From contig NZ_SRXV01000003.1 in assembly GCF_004793635.1 (NCBI RefSeq), positions 593,023 through 657,022 of the forward strand: a stretch of 64,000 nt of DNA, in the 5' to 3' direction. This document shows, one piece after another, positions 1 to 7,570 of the stretch (positions are counted from its first letter, which is position 1; each line of letters starts with the position of its first letter). Origin of the DNA: Marinicauda pacifica. Its GTDB lineage: Bacteria > Pseudomonadota > Alphaproteobacteria > Caulobacterales > Maricaulaceae. The position numbers and the translations under genes are program-made. The notes below the pieces were generated by a model. It did no database searches. It had not been told where the DNA came from and worked only from the letters and a program-made list of their open reading frames with translations.

Positions 1-1
1 G

Positions 2-802
2 GTCGCCCACTCGCTGTCTCCGGCCATGATGGCAGCCTGGCTCGAGACCAGCGGCCTGCCAGGGCGCTATACCGCCTTCGAGATCGCGCCCGAACAATTT
101 GAGACCGCGATCCGGGCCCTGCCCGCCCTCGGCATTACCGGGCTCAACATCACCCTGCCGCACAAGCGGGCCGCGTTCGAGATTGCCGACACGCTCGGCG
201 ATGCTGCGCGCGCGGTCGGCGCGGTCAACCTTCTGGTCCGCAGGGATGACGGCGGACTGCACGGGGATAACACCGACGTCATCGGGATCGCCGCCGCGCT
301 CCGGCAGGGCGGCGTGGACCGCGCCGAGGGTCCGGCCGTTATCCTCGGCGCCGGCGGTGCCGCCCGGGCCGCGCTCTACCAGTTGCGGCGCGAAGGCTAT
401 GACGACATCCGGATCGTGAACCGGACTCCCGATCGCGCCCGGCAGCTCGCCGAAGACTTCGAAATCGATGTTCTGGTCCGCAATTGGGACTCGGCGAACG
501 GGGCGCTCGACGGTGCGGCGCTCATCGTGAACGCCAGTAGTCTGGGAATGGCCGGACAACCGAATCTGACATTGGATCTGTCGCCGAGTAGCCGCAACGC
601 GCTGGTCTTCGACATGGTCTACGTGCCGCTTGAGACTCAGTTACTGCGCCAGGCCCGGCAAACGGGCCGCCGCAGCGTGGACGGGCTCGCCATGCTCATC
701 GGCCAGGCGCGTCCAAGCTTCGAAGCCTTCTTCGGCGCCCCGCCTCCCGACACCGCCGCCGTGCGTGACCTGCTCGTGTCGATTCTGGAGATAAGGTCAT
801 GA
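2..802 (+). CDS. aroE: Shikimate dehydrogenase, 5' end outside window
   Basis: Reduces 3-dehydroshikimate to shikimate with NADPH in the cytosolic aromatic amino acid pathway. The open frame runs in from the left edge, so the true start lies outside the window; 266 residues are visible. They begin with the substrate-binding HSLSP motif, which normally sits shortly after the start, so little is missing. Further on are TLPHK with the catalytic lysine, GDNTD with the catalytic aspartate, the GAGGAARA nucleotide loop and an NRT motif typical of NADP contact. The ATG at 26 is internal. The stop overlaps the coaE start by four bases, suggesting translational coupling in an aroE-coaE-dnaQ operon. 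Confidence 0.95.
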   Translation, partial: VAHSLSPAMMAAWLETSGLPGRYTAFEIAPEQFETAIRALPALGITGLNITLPHKRAAFEIADTLGDAARAVGAVNLLVRRDDGGLHGDNTDVIGIAAALRQGGVDRAEGPAVILGAGGAARAALYQLRREGYDDIRIVNRTPDRARQLAEDFEIDVLVRNWDSANGALDGAALIVNASSLGMAGQPNLTLDLSPSSRNALVFDMVYVPLETQLLRQARQTGRRSVDGLAMLIGQARPSFEAFFGAPPPDTAAVRDLLVSILEIRS

Positions 803-1395
803 AAATCATAGGCTTGACCGGATCCATCGGGATGGGAAAATCGACCACGGCCATGCTTCTGGCCGACGAAGGCGCGACGGTTTTCGACGCCGACGCGGTG
901 GTGGCCGACCTCTACACGCATGGCGGCGCCGCGGTCGAGCCGGTCGGGAAGGCCTTCCCCGGCGTGGTGCGCGAGGGGCAGATAGACCGCGACGCGCTGA
1001 GCGCGGCCCTGCGGGCAAACCCTTCAGAATTCAAGCGGTTGGAAGCGCTCGTGCATCCGCTGGTGGCGGCCGCACGCGCGGATTTCTTCGCCCAATCCGA
1101 AGCGCGCGGTGCCCGGTTCGCCGTGCTCGACGTGCCGCTCCTTTTCGAGACCGGCCTGGACGATCATGTCGATGCGGTCATCGTGGTCACGGCGCCAGAA
1201 GACGTGCAACGTCAACGGGTTCTGGCCCGCGCTGGAATGAATGGCGAGAAGCTGGACGCCATCCTTGCGCGCCAGCTCCCCGACGGTGAAAAGAGGAAGC
1301 GCGCCGATTTCGTCGTCGACACGTCGCGCGGCATCGAAGACGCGCGCAAGCAAGTGCGTAACATACTGAAGCAACTGGAAGATCAGGCCCGATGA
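799..1395 (+). CDS. coaE: Dephospho-CoA kinase
   Basis: Catalyses the last step of coenzyme A synthesis, ATP-dependent phosphorylation of dephospho-CoA. The 198-residue protein has the usual family length and opens with the P-loop GSIGMGKST at about residues 8-16. The conserved PLLFET segment lies near residue 114 and a lid-like region rich in Arg near residues 135-165. It overlaps aroE upstream (ATGA) and dnaQ downstream (ATGA), so the three genes form a tight unit. The start is fixed by the overlap and by the N-terminal MKIIGLTG, as expected for the family. With coaB and coaC at 59.6-60.8 kb, the window holds much of the CoA pathway. Confidence 0.95.
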   Translation: MKIIGLTGSIGMGKSTTAMLLADEGATVFDADAVVADLYTHGGAAVEPVGKAFPGVVREGQIDRDALSAALRANPSEFKRLEALVHPLVAAARADFFAQSEARGARFAVLDVPLLFETGLDDHVDAVIVVTAPEDVQRQRVLARAGMNGEKLDAILARQLPDGEKRKRADFVVDTSRGIEDARKQVRNILKQLEDQAR

Positions 1396-2084
1396 GAGAG
1401 ATCATCTTCGATACGGAGACGACCGGCTTCCATGCGCTGGAAGGCGACCGGATCACCGAAATCGGCTGTGTCGAAGTGGTCGATCTGATCCCGACCGGGC
1501 GGGAGCTTCAGCATCTGGTCAATCCGGAACGCGACATCCCCAAGGAAGTCACCCAGATCACCGGCCACACCGTCGAAATGCTCCGCGACAAGCCGAAATT
1601 TCGCGAAATTGCCCAGGAGTTTCTGGACTTTATCGGTGACGCGACGCTGGTCGCCCACAATGCCCGCTTCGACATGAGCTTCATCAACATGGAGCTCGAG
1701 CGGTGCGGTAAGGCGCCGATTGCCGGCAACCGGTTCAAGGACACGGCCGTGATGGCGCGCGAGCGCTTCCCCGGCAGCCCGGCAAGCCTGGATGCGCTTT
1801 GTAAACGCTTCGATATCTCGCTTGGCAGCCGCATCAAGCACGGCGCGCTGATCGACGCCTATCTGCTGGCCGAAGTGTATCTGGAACTCAATGGCGGGCG
1901 CGAGCAGGGCCTGTCCTTCGACGATCATTCGGGTCCCGGCCACACCGTCGTCTTCCCGGCCCGCCCGCCGCGTCCCGAACCGCTCCCGGCACGGGTCAGC
2001 GAGGAAGAGCGCGCCGCGCACGAGGCCTTCCTGGAGACGATTGGCGGCGACAGGACGCTGTGGAAAACCCTCGGTCTCGTTTAG
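1392..2084 (+). CDS. dnaQ: DNA polymerase III epsilon subunit (3'-5' exonuclease)
   Basis: Proofreading exonuclease of the replicative polymerase. All three DEDDh exonuclease motifs are visible: DTETTG near residue 7 (ExoI), HNARFDMSF near residue 94 (ExoII), and the KHGALIDAY segment with the catalytic His and Asp near residue 155 (ExoIII). The 230-residue length fits; the C-terminal third should hold the segment that binds the alpha subunit. It overlaps coaE by four bases. A strong GC-rich hairpin at 2153-2180 separates it from the convergent secB. Confidence 0.95.
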   Translation: MREIIFDTETTGFHALEGDRITEIGCVEVVDLIPTGRELQHLVNPERDIPKEVTQITGHTVEMLRDKPKFREIAQEFLDFIGDATLVAHNARFDMSFINMELERCGKAPIAGNRFKDTAVMARERFPGSPASLDALCKRFDISLGSRIKHGALIDAYLLAEVYLELNGGREQGLSFDDHSGPGHTVVFPARPPRPEPLPARVSEEERAAHEAFLETIGGDRTLWKTLGLV

Positions 2085-2152
2085 CGCTTGTTCTCCGGGG
2101 GGCAGCGGCGCGAAATAGCGCCGGCAAGCCTGCCAGGACAGTTCAAAGCAAG

Positions 2153-2180
2153 ACGGCCGGGCCCTTTCAGGCCCGGCCGT
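2153..2180. terminator. Bidirectional hairpin between dnaQ and secB
   Basis: Perfect 11-base stem (ACGGCCGGGCC pairing with GGCCCGGCCGT) with a six-base loop, located between two convergent genes. The T tract after it is short on both strands, so efficiency is uncertain. A second, weaker hairpin (CGGCGC/GCGCCG) lies just upstream near 2106-2123. Confidence 0.7.
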
Positions 2181-2220
2181 TTCATCTCTGTTACCCTCAC
2201 CCGGGCAATACAGCCTGATA

Positions 2221-2245
2221 GTGGTGGTAGTCGTAGTAGTAGGAG
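2221..2245 (-). repeat. Leu/Tyr-codon-rich intergenic motif, copy A
   Basis: The minus strand reads CTCCTACTACTACGACTACC here, followed by ACCAC. It starts 13 bases after the secB stop codon. The same 22-25 base motif recurs at 10213-10237 and 62585-62606. Read in one frame it is Leu-rich (CTC CTA CTA CTA ... CTA), in another Tyr-rich (SYYYDYH). In this copy no start codon sits directly upstream in either frame. The Leu frame is in phase with secB but separated from it by the secB stop. Confidence 0.65.
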
Positions 2246-2257
2246 CCGGTGGTCCGC

Positions 2258-2755
2258 CTAGGCGGTACCGCCTTCGCTGGACCCCTGCTGTTGCTGCTGA
2301 CGAGCCAGCTGCTGACGGTACAGGCCGGCAAAATCGACCGGTTCGAGCATGAGCGGCGGGAAGCCGCCGTCGCGGGTCGCGTCCGAGAGGATGCGGCGGG
2401 CGAACGGGAACAGGATTCGCGGGCATTCGATCATCAGGAAGGGATCGCGCGCGCGGTCGTCCAGATTGCTGAGCTGGAACAGGCCGCCATAGATCAGCTC
2501 CGCGATGAAGACCGTGTCCTGCTCGCGTTTGGCATTCGCGGTCAGGTGCAGCTCGACTTCATAGGCCCCGTCTTCGAGTGCGCGGGCGCGGACATCGATC
2601 CCCATGTCGATCTGAGGCTGGCCGCCGCCGCCGCGCAATGTGCCCGGCGCACCCGGGTTTTCGAAGGACAGGTCCTTCACATACTGGCCCATCACACGCA
2701 GCTGGGGCACTTGGGCGTTGCTGTTCGGCTCGGGGGTTGCGGGAGCGTCGGTCAT
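2258..2755 (-). CDS. secB: Protein-export chaperone SecB
   Basis: Cytosolic homotetrameric chaperone that keeps preproteins unfolded and delivers them to SecA. The open frame extends to 2854, but the start chosen is the ATG at 2755, where the protein begins MTDAPATPEPN and runs into the SecB signature PQLRVMGQYVKDLSFENP. The resulting 165 residues match the usual size. A hydrophobic LIYGGLFQL segment and the C-terminal PVDFAGLYRQQL are family hallmarks; the tail ends in a glutamine-rich stretch. Upstream and divergent is timA. Convergence with dnaQ is typical of alphaproteobacterial near-origin regions. Confidence 0.95.
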   Translation of the reverse strand: MTDAPATPEPNSNAQVPQLRVMGQYVKDLSFENPGAPGTLRGGGGQPQIDMGIDVRARALEDGAYEVELHLTANAKREQDTVFIAELIYGGLFQLSNLDDRARDPFLMIECPRILFPFARRILSDATRDGGFPPLMLEPVDFAGLYRQQLARQQQQQGSSEGGTA

Positions 2756-2948
2756 TGAAGTCTCTTCCTGGATAAGTGGCGCACAGGCGCAGCAGGCTTG
2801 GCCTGCACGACAGAACAGGCAGCGGCGCGTAGCATGGGCCGCTCGCAACGGCAAGGCGAGGCGGCGCAGGAGAAAGGCTGACGCGAGCGCCGCGACACCC
2901 TATATATCGGTCAGTATCCCAATCGACCTCAGGCCGTTCGGACCCGTC

Positions 2949-3608
2949 ATGCAAATTCTACAGATCCTGTTCTTTGCCGCCCTGGCCGTCTTTCTGGGAG
3001 TGCGGCTTTACATGACACTCGGCAAGTCCACCGGACGAACGCCGGAAGAGCACGCACGCGAGGCCAAGCAGTCAAAATCCCCATCCGAACCCGCACCGGT
3101 ATCACAGCCGGCCGGTCAGTCGGCGGCTCCTGAGGCGATTGCCGCTCATTACGCCGGACCGGCGGGTCCTGGGCTCACTGATATTGCCGAGGCCGATCAG
3201 AGCTTCGACCCGGAAACCTTCATCCAGGGCGCGCGCCAAGCGTATCGCATGGTGGTCGAAGCCTATGCCAAAGGCGATCGCGAAACACTGTCGACGCTTC
3301 TCGGTCCGCGAGTCTACGACGCCTATGACCGCGCGATTTCCGAGCGGGAAGAAAAGGGCCAGACCCAGATCACCGAATTCGAACGTCTGCGCGAAGCCCG
3401 GATTGATGAAGCCTCTCTTAACGATAACCGGGCCAGAATAAAGGTGGCCTTCGCCGCCGAGCTTGCGACCGAAACGCGCGATGCCGAGGGTGAACGTCTT
3501 TCAGGCGACTTGTCTCGTCTGAAAACAGTCAGCGAGGTCTGGAGTTTTGAGCGCGATGTCACCTCTTCCGATCCGAACTGGAAGCTTGCGGGGGTCAAAC
3601 CCGTCTAG
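2949..3608 (+). CDS. timA: Tim44-like domain protein (TimA type)
   Basis: Membrane-anchored Tim44-like protein of 219 residues. One N-terminal hydrophobic segment (residues 2-18) starts directly at MQILQILFFAALAVF. A low-complexity Pro/Ser/Ala linker follows, then a Tim44-like C-terminal domain from about residue 85 (FDPETFIQGARQAYRMVVEA, then repeated acidic/basic helices) ending with WKLAGVKPV. Known family role: alphaproteobacterial relatives of the mitochondrial import component, whose bacterial function is poorly defined. The open frame extends upstream to 2640, but that part is antisense to secB and was excluded. The gene overlaps mltA downstream; secB is divergent. Confidence 0.85.
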   Translation: MQILQILFFAALAVFLGVRLYMTLGKSTGRTPEEHAREAKQSKSPSEPAPVSQPAGQSAAPEAIAAHYAGPAGPGLTDIAEADQSFDPETFIQGARQAYRMVVEAYAKGDRETLSTLLGPRVYDAYDRAISEREEKGQTQITEFERLREARIDEASLNDNRARIKVAFAAELATETRDAEGERLSGDLSRLKTVSEVWSFERDVTSSDPNWKLAGVKPV

Positions 3609-4806
3609 CCTCCTTCTCGCGCTTCTTTTCTGTCTGGTCGCGGCTGGGTGTGCCAGTCAGGATACAGGCCCACGGCACTTGCCTGCGGTTGGTGTCGCTA
3701 CGCCGGTCGCCCCTGCCCGCTCTACTGCGACCACATTCGGCGCCCTGCCCGGGTGGTCGGGGACTGACCCGCGCGGAGCATTGTCTGCGCTGGTACAAAG
3801 CTGCCAGCGAATCGCGGCCCGGCCCGACCACGCTCCGATGAGCGAGCGCGTTACTTATGCTGGGGCTGCCGGGGATTGGCGCGGCGTTTGCGCTGAAGCC
3901 GTGCGCCTTCACCAAAGTGCTACTACTGCCGTGGCGGCCCGGAACTTCTTCGAACGGGCCTTTACTCCGCTCGCCCTCTCGGGAACCGGCCAGCTCACAG
4001 CGTACTATGAACCCCTGGTCGAGGTTCGAAGCCGGCCGGACGAGGAGTTTTCGATGGCGATCCGGGCGCGTCCCGGAGACCTTCTGACCGGAGATCTGGG
4101 ACAGTTCATTGCCGGGCTTGAAGGTCAGCGTATTGTCGGGCGCGCCAGCGCCGAGACTTTCGAGCCCTATCGCCCGCGCGAAGAGATCGAGCGCTATGAC
4201 CTTGGCGTCCCGCTCGCGTGGGGACGTCCGGTCGATATCTTCTTTCTTCAGGTCCAGGGCTCGGGACGGCTTGTCTATCCGGACGGAAGCCAGGCCCGCG
4301 CGGCTTTCGCCGCCCACAATGGCTTGCCCTACGTCTCGATCGGGCGGGTATTGATCAATCGGGGGGCCCTCTCGCCTCATAATGCATCCAAGGATGATAT
4401 CGAGGCCTGGCTCAACGCGCGCGGCCCACAGGCGTGGACCGAGCTTTTCAACGAGAACCCGCGCTACGTCTTCTTTCAACTCCAGCCTCTTGGCGACAGC
4501 TCGGTTGGCCCGGCCGGCGCACAAGGCGCGCCGTTGACGCCGATGGCAAGCCTTGCCGTGGATCCTGCCTATCACGCGTGGGGTGTCCCCATCTTTCTCG
4601 ACGCAGCGGTCTACGGCGATCCTGATTGGTCGGGGCTTGTCGTCGCACAGGACGCAGGCGGAGCCATTCAGGGTCCGCTGCGCGGTGACCTGTTTGTGGG
4701 TTGGGGCGATGAGGCCGGATTCCGGGCCGGGCGTCAGAATGCTCAAGCGCGCTGGTTCGTGCTATTGCCAAACGCACTGGCTGCCCGGATTGCCCGCACC
4801 TCATGA
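3556..4806 (+). CDS. mltA: Membrane-bound lytic murein transglycosylase A (lipoprotein)
   Basis: Cleaves the MurNAc-GlcNAc bond in peptidoglycan to form 1,6-anhydro ends. The N-terminus has a lipoprotein signal with a hydrophobic core and a lipobox ending AAGC near residue 32. The substrate-binding motif TAYYEP lies near residue 150 and the catalytic Asp region AQDAGGAIQG near residue 365, in the C-terminal 3D domain. Start: ATG at 3556 has GGAG 11 bases upstream; an in-frame TTG at 3547 sits too close to that element. The gene begins inside timA (overlap 53 bases) and overlaps smr by four bases, so timA-mltA-smr look cotranscribed. Confidence 0.92.
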   Translation: MSPLPIRTGSLRGSNPSSLLLALLFCLVAAGCASQDTGPRHLPAVGVATPVAPARSTATTFGALPGWSGTDPRGALSALVQSCQRIAARPDHAPMSERVTYAGAAGDWRGVCAEAVRLHQSATTAVAARNFFERAFTPLALSGTGQLTAYYEPLVEVRSRPDEEFSMAIRARPGDLLTGDLGQFIAGLEGQRIVGRASAETFEPYRPREEIERYDLGVPLAWGRPVDIFFLQVQGSGRLVYPDGSQARAAFAAHNGLPYVSIGRVLINRGALSPHNASKDDIEAWLNARGPQAWTELFNENPRYVFFQLQPLGDSSVGPAGAQGAPLTPMASLAVDPAYHAWGVPIFLDAAVYGDPDWSGLVVAQDAGGAIQGPLRGDLFVGWGDEAGFRAGRQNAQARWFVLLPNALAARIARTS

Positions 4807-5387
4807 GCCGGCGCGACCGAGGCCGCGGCTTGAACCCTGATGACGAGTCTGTCTGGCGCTCGGTCACGAGGACGGTACGGCCCTTGGAGGGTCGAACTGC
4901 TCCGCCTGAAATCAATTCCGTGCAAGGTCCAGCCGAACGTCCCGCGCCTACCGGCGTTTCACGCCAGGCTTTCGCACAGTTCATCGATCAGGGTCCGCCT
5001 CATGAAGCGCCGCGTCGTCCTGCTGAACGGGGAAATGAGAAGCGTGTCCGCCGGGGTCGTATCGAAGTCGAAGCGCGTATCGACCTGCACGGGATGACCG
5101 AAGCCTCGGCCCGCAGGTCGCTCCTTTCCTTCCTTCGCCGTTCTCGCGACGAGGGCTGCCGGACAGTGCTCGTCATCACCGGTAAAGGTGCTGGTCAGCG
5201 CGCGCTGGATGCGCGTCGTTTCCAGGCCTGGACTCCGGATGAGCGCAAATTACCGGGTGTCCTGCGCCGCTCCTTCACCGGTTGGCTTGGCGAGTCGGCG
5301 TTCGCTTCCATCGTCTCAGGGTACGCAAGCGCAGCCCCCCGGCACGGCGGATCTGGAGCCTTTTACGTGATGCTGAGACGGCCTTAG
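4803..5387 (+). CDS. Smr/MutS2-type domain protein
   Basis: Protein of 194 residues with a C-terminal Smr domain. The LDxHG-type motif IDLHGM lies near residue 97 and the ITGKGAG loop near residue 125, followed by a Pro-rich linker and GSGAFYVMLRR at the end. The N-terminal 85 residues are charged and probably disordered. Smr domains are known as nicking or RNA-cleaving endonuclease modules in MutS2 and SMR proteins, but the substrate of stand-alone bacterial versions is unclear. The start ATG overlaps the mltA stop as ATGA. The adjacency timA-mltA-smr is common in alphaproteobacteria. Confidence 0.88.
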   Translation: MSRRDRGRGLNPDDESVWRSVTRTVRPLEGRTAPPEINSVQGPAERPAPTGVSRQAFAQFIDQGPPHEAPRRPAERGNEKRVRRGRIEVEARIDLHGMTEASARRSLLSFLRRSRDEGCRTVLVITGKGAGQRALDARRFQAWTPDERKLPGVLRRSFTGWLGESAFASIVSGYASAAPRHGGSGAFYVMLRRP

Positions 5388-5466
5388 AACACGGAATCTC
5401 CGGATATCGGGGTCGTAAGCTCGTCTTCATGCGGCGCCAGCCCCCCCCCAGTTCGGCGTCAGATTG

Positions 5467-5484
5467 TGTTGCTGCGACGCAACA
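5467..5484. repeat. Inverted repeat TGTTGC-N6-GCAACA
   Basis: Perfect 6-6-6 inverted repeat enclosing TGCGAC. A related element at 5858-5873 (TTGT-N8-ACAA) shares the nine-base core TGCGACGCA. Both lie between smr and amtB, one on each side of the terminator at 5754-5781. They could be operators of one regulator; that is inference. Confidence 0.4.
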
Positions 5485-5669
5485 TAAATCTTAAGAAATC
5501 GCCTTCGAGGCGGCGGCAACCGACCCGATTTTTCGTCGCGATACGGACGATCCGTGTGGGGAATAAAACTCTGTCGGGTCGACAAAAAGCCGAGATAACA
5601 AAGTATTGCCTCAAAAAAATCGGAACAGTTTCACCTCTGTTGGTAACGACCTTCAAACGAGACAACTCT

Positions 5670-5723
5670 ATGCCAATCGATAGATTTTTCTTGGCAGAAT
5701 TAGATCGCTATGGAAGCGTCTAG
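5670..5723 (+). other. Possible short leader peptide frame or part of a small RNA
   Basis: Seventeen codons starting at ATG and reading MPIDRFFLAELDRYGSV, ending 30 bases before the terminator hairpin at 5754. No clear ribosome binding site precedes it. It could equally be the untranslated body of a roughly 100-base small RNA. Nothing downstream is immediately coupled to it. Confidence 0.25.
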
Positions 5724-5753
5724 TCGCGGCCGAATGGCTGTGTCTGGAACCTT

Positions 5754-5781
5754 TGGCGGCTCACGAGCCGCCATTTTTTTT
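5754..5781 (+). terminator. Intrinsic terminator in the smr-amtB interval
   Basis: TGGCGGCT pairs with AGCCGCCA around a CACG loop, followed by eight T. It is the cleanest rho-independent terminator in this part. It lies 367 bases after the smr stop, so it may end a separate small transcript rather than the smr operon. Confidence 0.85.
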
Positions 5782-6121
5782 GCCTATCCTAAATTACGCC
5801 ATTGGCGCGGCCTGCTCTCGGATATGGCGGGTTCGCAGTTACAAAAGTGTAAGAAACTTGTTGCGACGCACAAATTTTCCTGCAACCGTTTACTCCGATG
5901 CCTGACGGGACCGTTCAGAGTCCCTGGGACCAGATACACGTCAAAGGCCGTCGCACCGCAAACGGGAGACGGTCATGATTGCAAGACAGCATCGCGGCGA
6001 CGCGTCGATACCGGCGTCAGACGTCAGGCCTCCCCGTCCATTTTCAGCGTCATCCGGTTCGCGCTCACATCGCCTGTATGGGCGACGCGCCGCAACCGCA
6101 ATCGAATCTCGGGGGAGTTTC

Positions 6122-7477
6122 ATGAGACATCGCGACCTCTTTCAATCTGTCCGGAAGCGGCCAGTCTTAACCGGCCTCATCTCGCTGAGTGCTCTGGGCG
6201 TCGGCGCAGCGCCGGCTCATGCCGCGATCGCGCCGGATGTGAGTTACGTTTTCAATACGCTGCTCTTTCTGATCGGCGGATTCCTCGTGATGTGGATGGC
6301 TGCCGGCTTCGCAATGCTTGAAGCGGGACTTGTCCGATCCAAGCATGCCGCGGTCATCTGTCTTAAAAACATTGGCCTCTACTCGATCGCCGGCCTCATG
6401 TTTTTCCTCATCGGGTACAATCTGATGTACCTCAATGTCGACGCCTCGGGAGGCTATTTCGGGGTCCCGGTACCCTGGTCGCCGAGCGAGCTGACCGGAG
6501 ACGAATCGATCGATTTGTCGACCGGTTATGCGAGCGCGTCCGACTGGTTTTTCCAGATGGTGTTCGTCGCAACGGCGGCGTCCATCGTCTCCGGCGCGGT
6601 TGCCGAACGTGTCAGAATTGCCCCTTTCTTCCTTTTCGTGGTGGTTCTGACCGGCGTGATCTACCCGATCCAGGGCTCTTGGGAGTGGGGAGCGGGCTGG
6701 CTCGATTCCCAGTTCGGGTTCTCTGACTTCGCCGGTTCCACTCTCGTTCACTCCACCGGAGGCTGGGCGGCGCTGGCGGGCGTGATTCTGCTCGGTGCGC
6801 GCACAGGCCGCTTCGTCGACGGCAAACCTGTCCCGATGCACGGCTCCAGCCTGCCCATGGCAACGCTCGGTGTATTCATTCTCTGGATGGGTTGGTTCGG
6901 CTTCAATGGTGCATCCCAGCTGGCCCTTGGAAGCGCAGCCGATGCGACAGCAGTGGCTCAGATATTCGTGAACACGAACATGGCCGCCGCCGCAGGTGTC
7001 GTGGTCGCGTACTTGCTGTCCATGGTGGTCAATAGGGGCAAGGCCAATCTGGTTATGACACTGAACGGCGCCTTGGCCGGCCTGGTGTCGATTACCGCTG
7101 AGCCGCTGACACCCACCGTGATCGAAGCGATCGTCATCGGGTCCGTCGGTGCGGCCATCGCCACCTACGGCACCATCCTCATGGAGAAAATTCGGCTCGA
7201 CGACGTGGTGGGTGCGATACCGGTCCACCTCTTCGCCGGAATCTGGGGCACGATGGTCGTTCCCTTTACGAACGATTCCGCGAGCTATTTCGGACAGTTC
7301 GTCGGTGTTGTCGCCATCGGCGCTTTCGTCTTCGCGACCAGCTTTGTCGTGTGGCTGGTGTTGAAGATGCTGCTTGGAATTCGCCTGGACCGGGCCAGCG
7401 AAGCGGCTGGCGGCGATCTCAGCGAGCTGGGCCATCCGGCCTATCCAGAATTCGTGGAACCAGAGCCGGCTGAATAG
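6122..7477 (+). CDS. amtB: Ammonium transporter
   Basis: Inner-membrane Amt/Rh channel for ammonium, 451 residues. A cleavable N-terminal signal ending AHA precedes the mature start near residue 36, as usual in the family. Eleven hydrophobic segments follow. The aspartate of SDFAGSTLVHSTGG and its histidine (about residue 213), plus the second pore histidine in PVHLFAGIWGT (about residue 374), give the twin-His pore. The cytoplasmic tail after LLGIRLD is short and ends PEFVEPEPAE. Start: ATG at 6122 with GGGGGAG about seven bases upstream. The customary glnK partner is not adjacent; a TorF-type porin follows. Confidence 0.95.
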   Translation: MRHRDLFQSVRKRPVLTGLISLSALGVGAAPAHAAIAPDVSYVFNTLLFLIGGFLVMWMAAGFAMLEAGLVRSKHAAVICLKNIGLYSIAGLMFFLIGYNLMYLNVDASGGYFGVPVPWSPSELTGDESIDLSTGYASASDWFFQMVFVATAASIVSGAVAERVRIAPFFLFVVVLTGVIYPIQGSWEWGAGWLDSQFGFSDFAGSTLVHSTGGWAALAGVILLGARTGRFVDGKPVPMHGSSLPMATLGVFILWMGWFGFNGASQLALGSAADATAVAQIFVNTNMAAAAGVVVAYLLSMVVNRGKANLVMTLNGALAGLVSITAEPLTPTVIEAIVIGSVGAAIATYGTILMEKIRLDDVVGAIPVHLFAGIWGTMVVPFTNDSASYFGQFVGVVAIGAFVFATSFVVWLVLKMLLGIRLDRASEAAGGDLSELGHPAYPEFVEPEPAE

Positions 7478-7491
7478 GCGGAGCGATTTGC

Positions 7492-7520
7492 CCGGGGTGT
7501 CACGCCACGTCACACCCCGG
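7492..7520 (+). other. Hairpin between amtB and the porin gene
   Basis: CCGGGGTGT pairs with ACACCCCGG around an 11-base loop, with no T tract. It may stabilise or partly attenuate a transcript crossing from amtB into the porin gene. Confidence 0.5.
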
Positions 7521-7570
7521 AGCCGCCAACACTAACAACCTTAGACACTTAAGTATGGGGAGTTTCAATC

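Larger units (their letters stand above)
5388..6121. other. 734-base non-coding stretch upstream of amtB
   Basis: No convincing protein gene is visible. The stretch is more AT-rich than its surroundings between about 5450 and 5900. It holds a run of nine C at 5441-5449, two related inverted repeats sharing the core TGCGACGCA (5467-5484 and 5858-5873), a 17-codon reading frame at 5670-5723, and a strong intrinsic terminator at 5754-5781. About 340 bases remain between that terminator and the amtB start, enough for its own promoter and leader. No glnK gene, the usual partner of amtB, is found here. Confidence 0.7.

Noticed and set aside
3418..3430. CtrA site (TTAACGATAAC)
   Set aside because: Only a half site is present and it lies inside timA coding sequence.
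5441..5449. Run of nine C as a phase-variation tract
   Set aside because: It lies in non-coding DNA between smr and the next feature with no promoter or frame that it would clearly switch.
5800..5820. Sigma-54 promoter before amtB (TTGGCGCGGCCTGCT)
   Set aside because: The GG and GC elements are eight bases apart rather than ten, so it does not fit the -24/-12 consensus.
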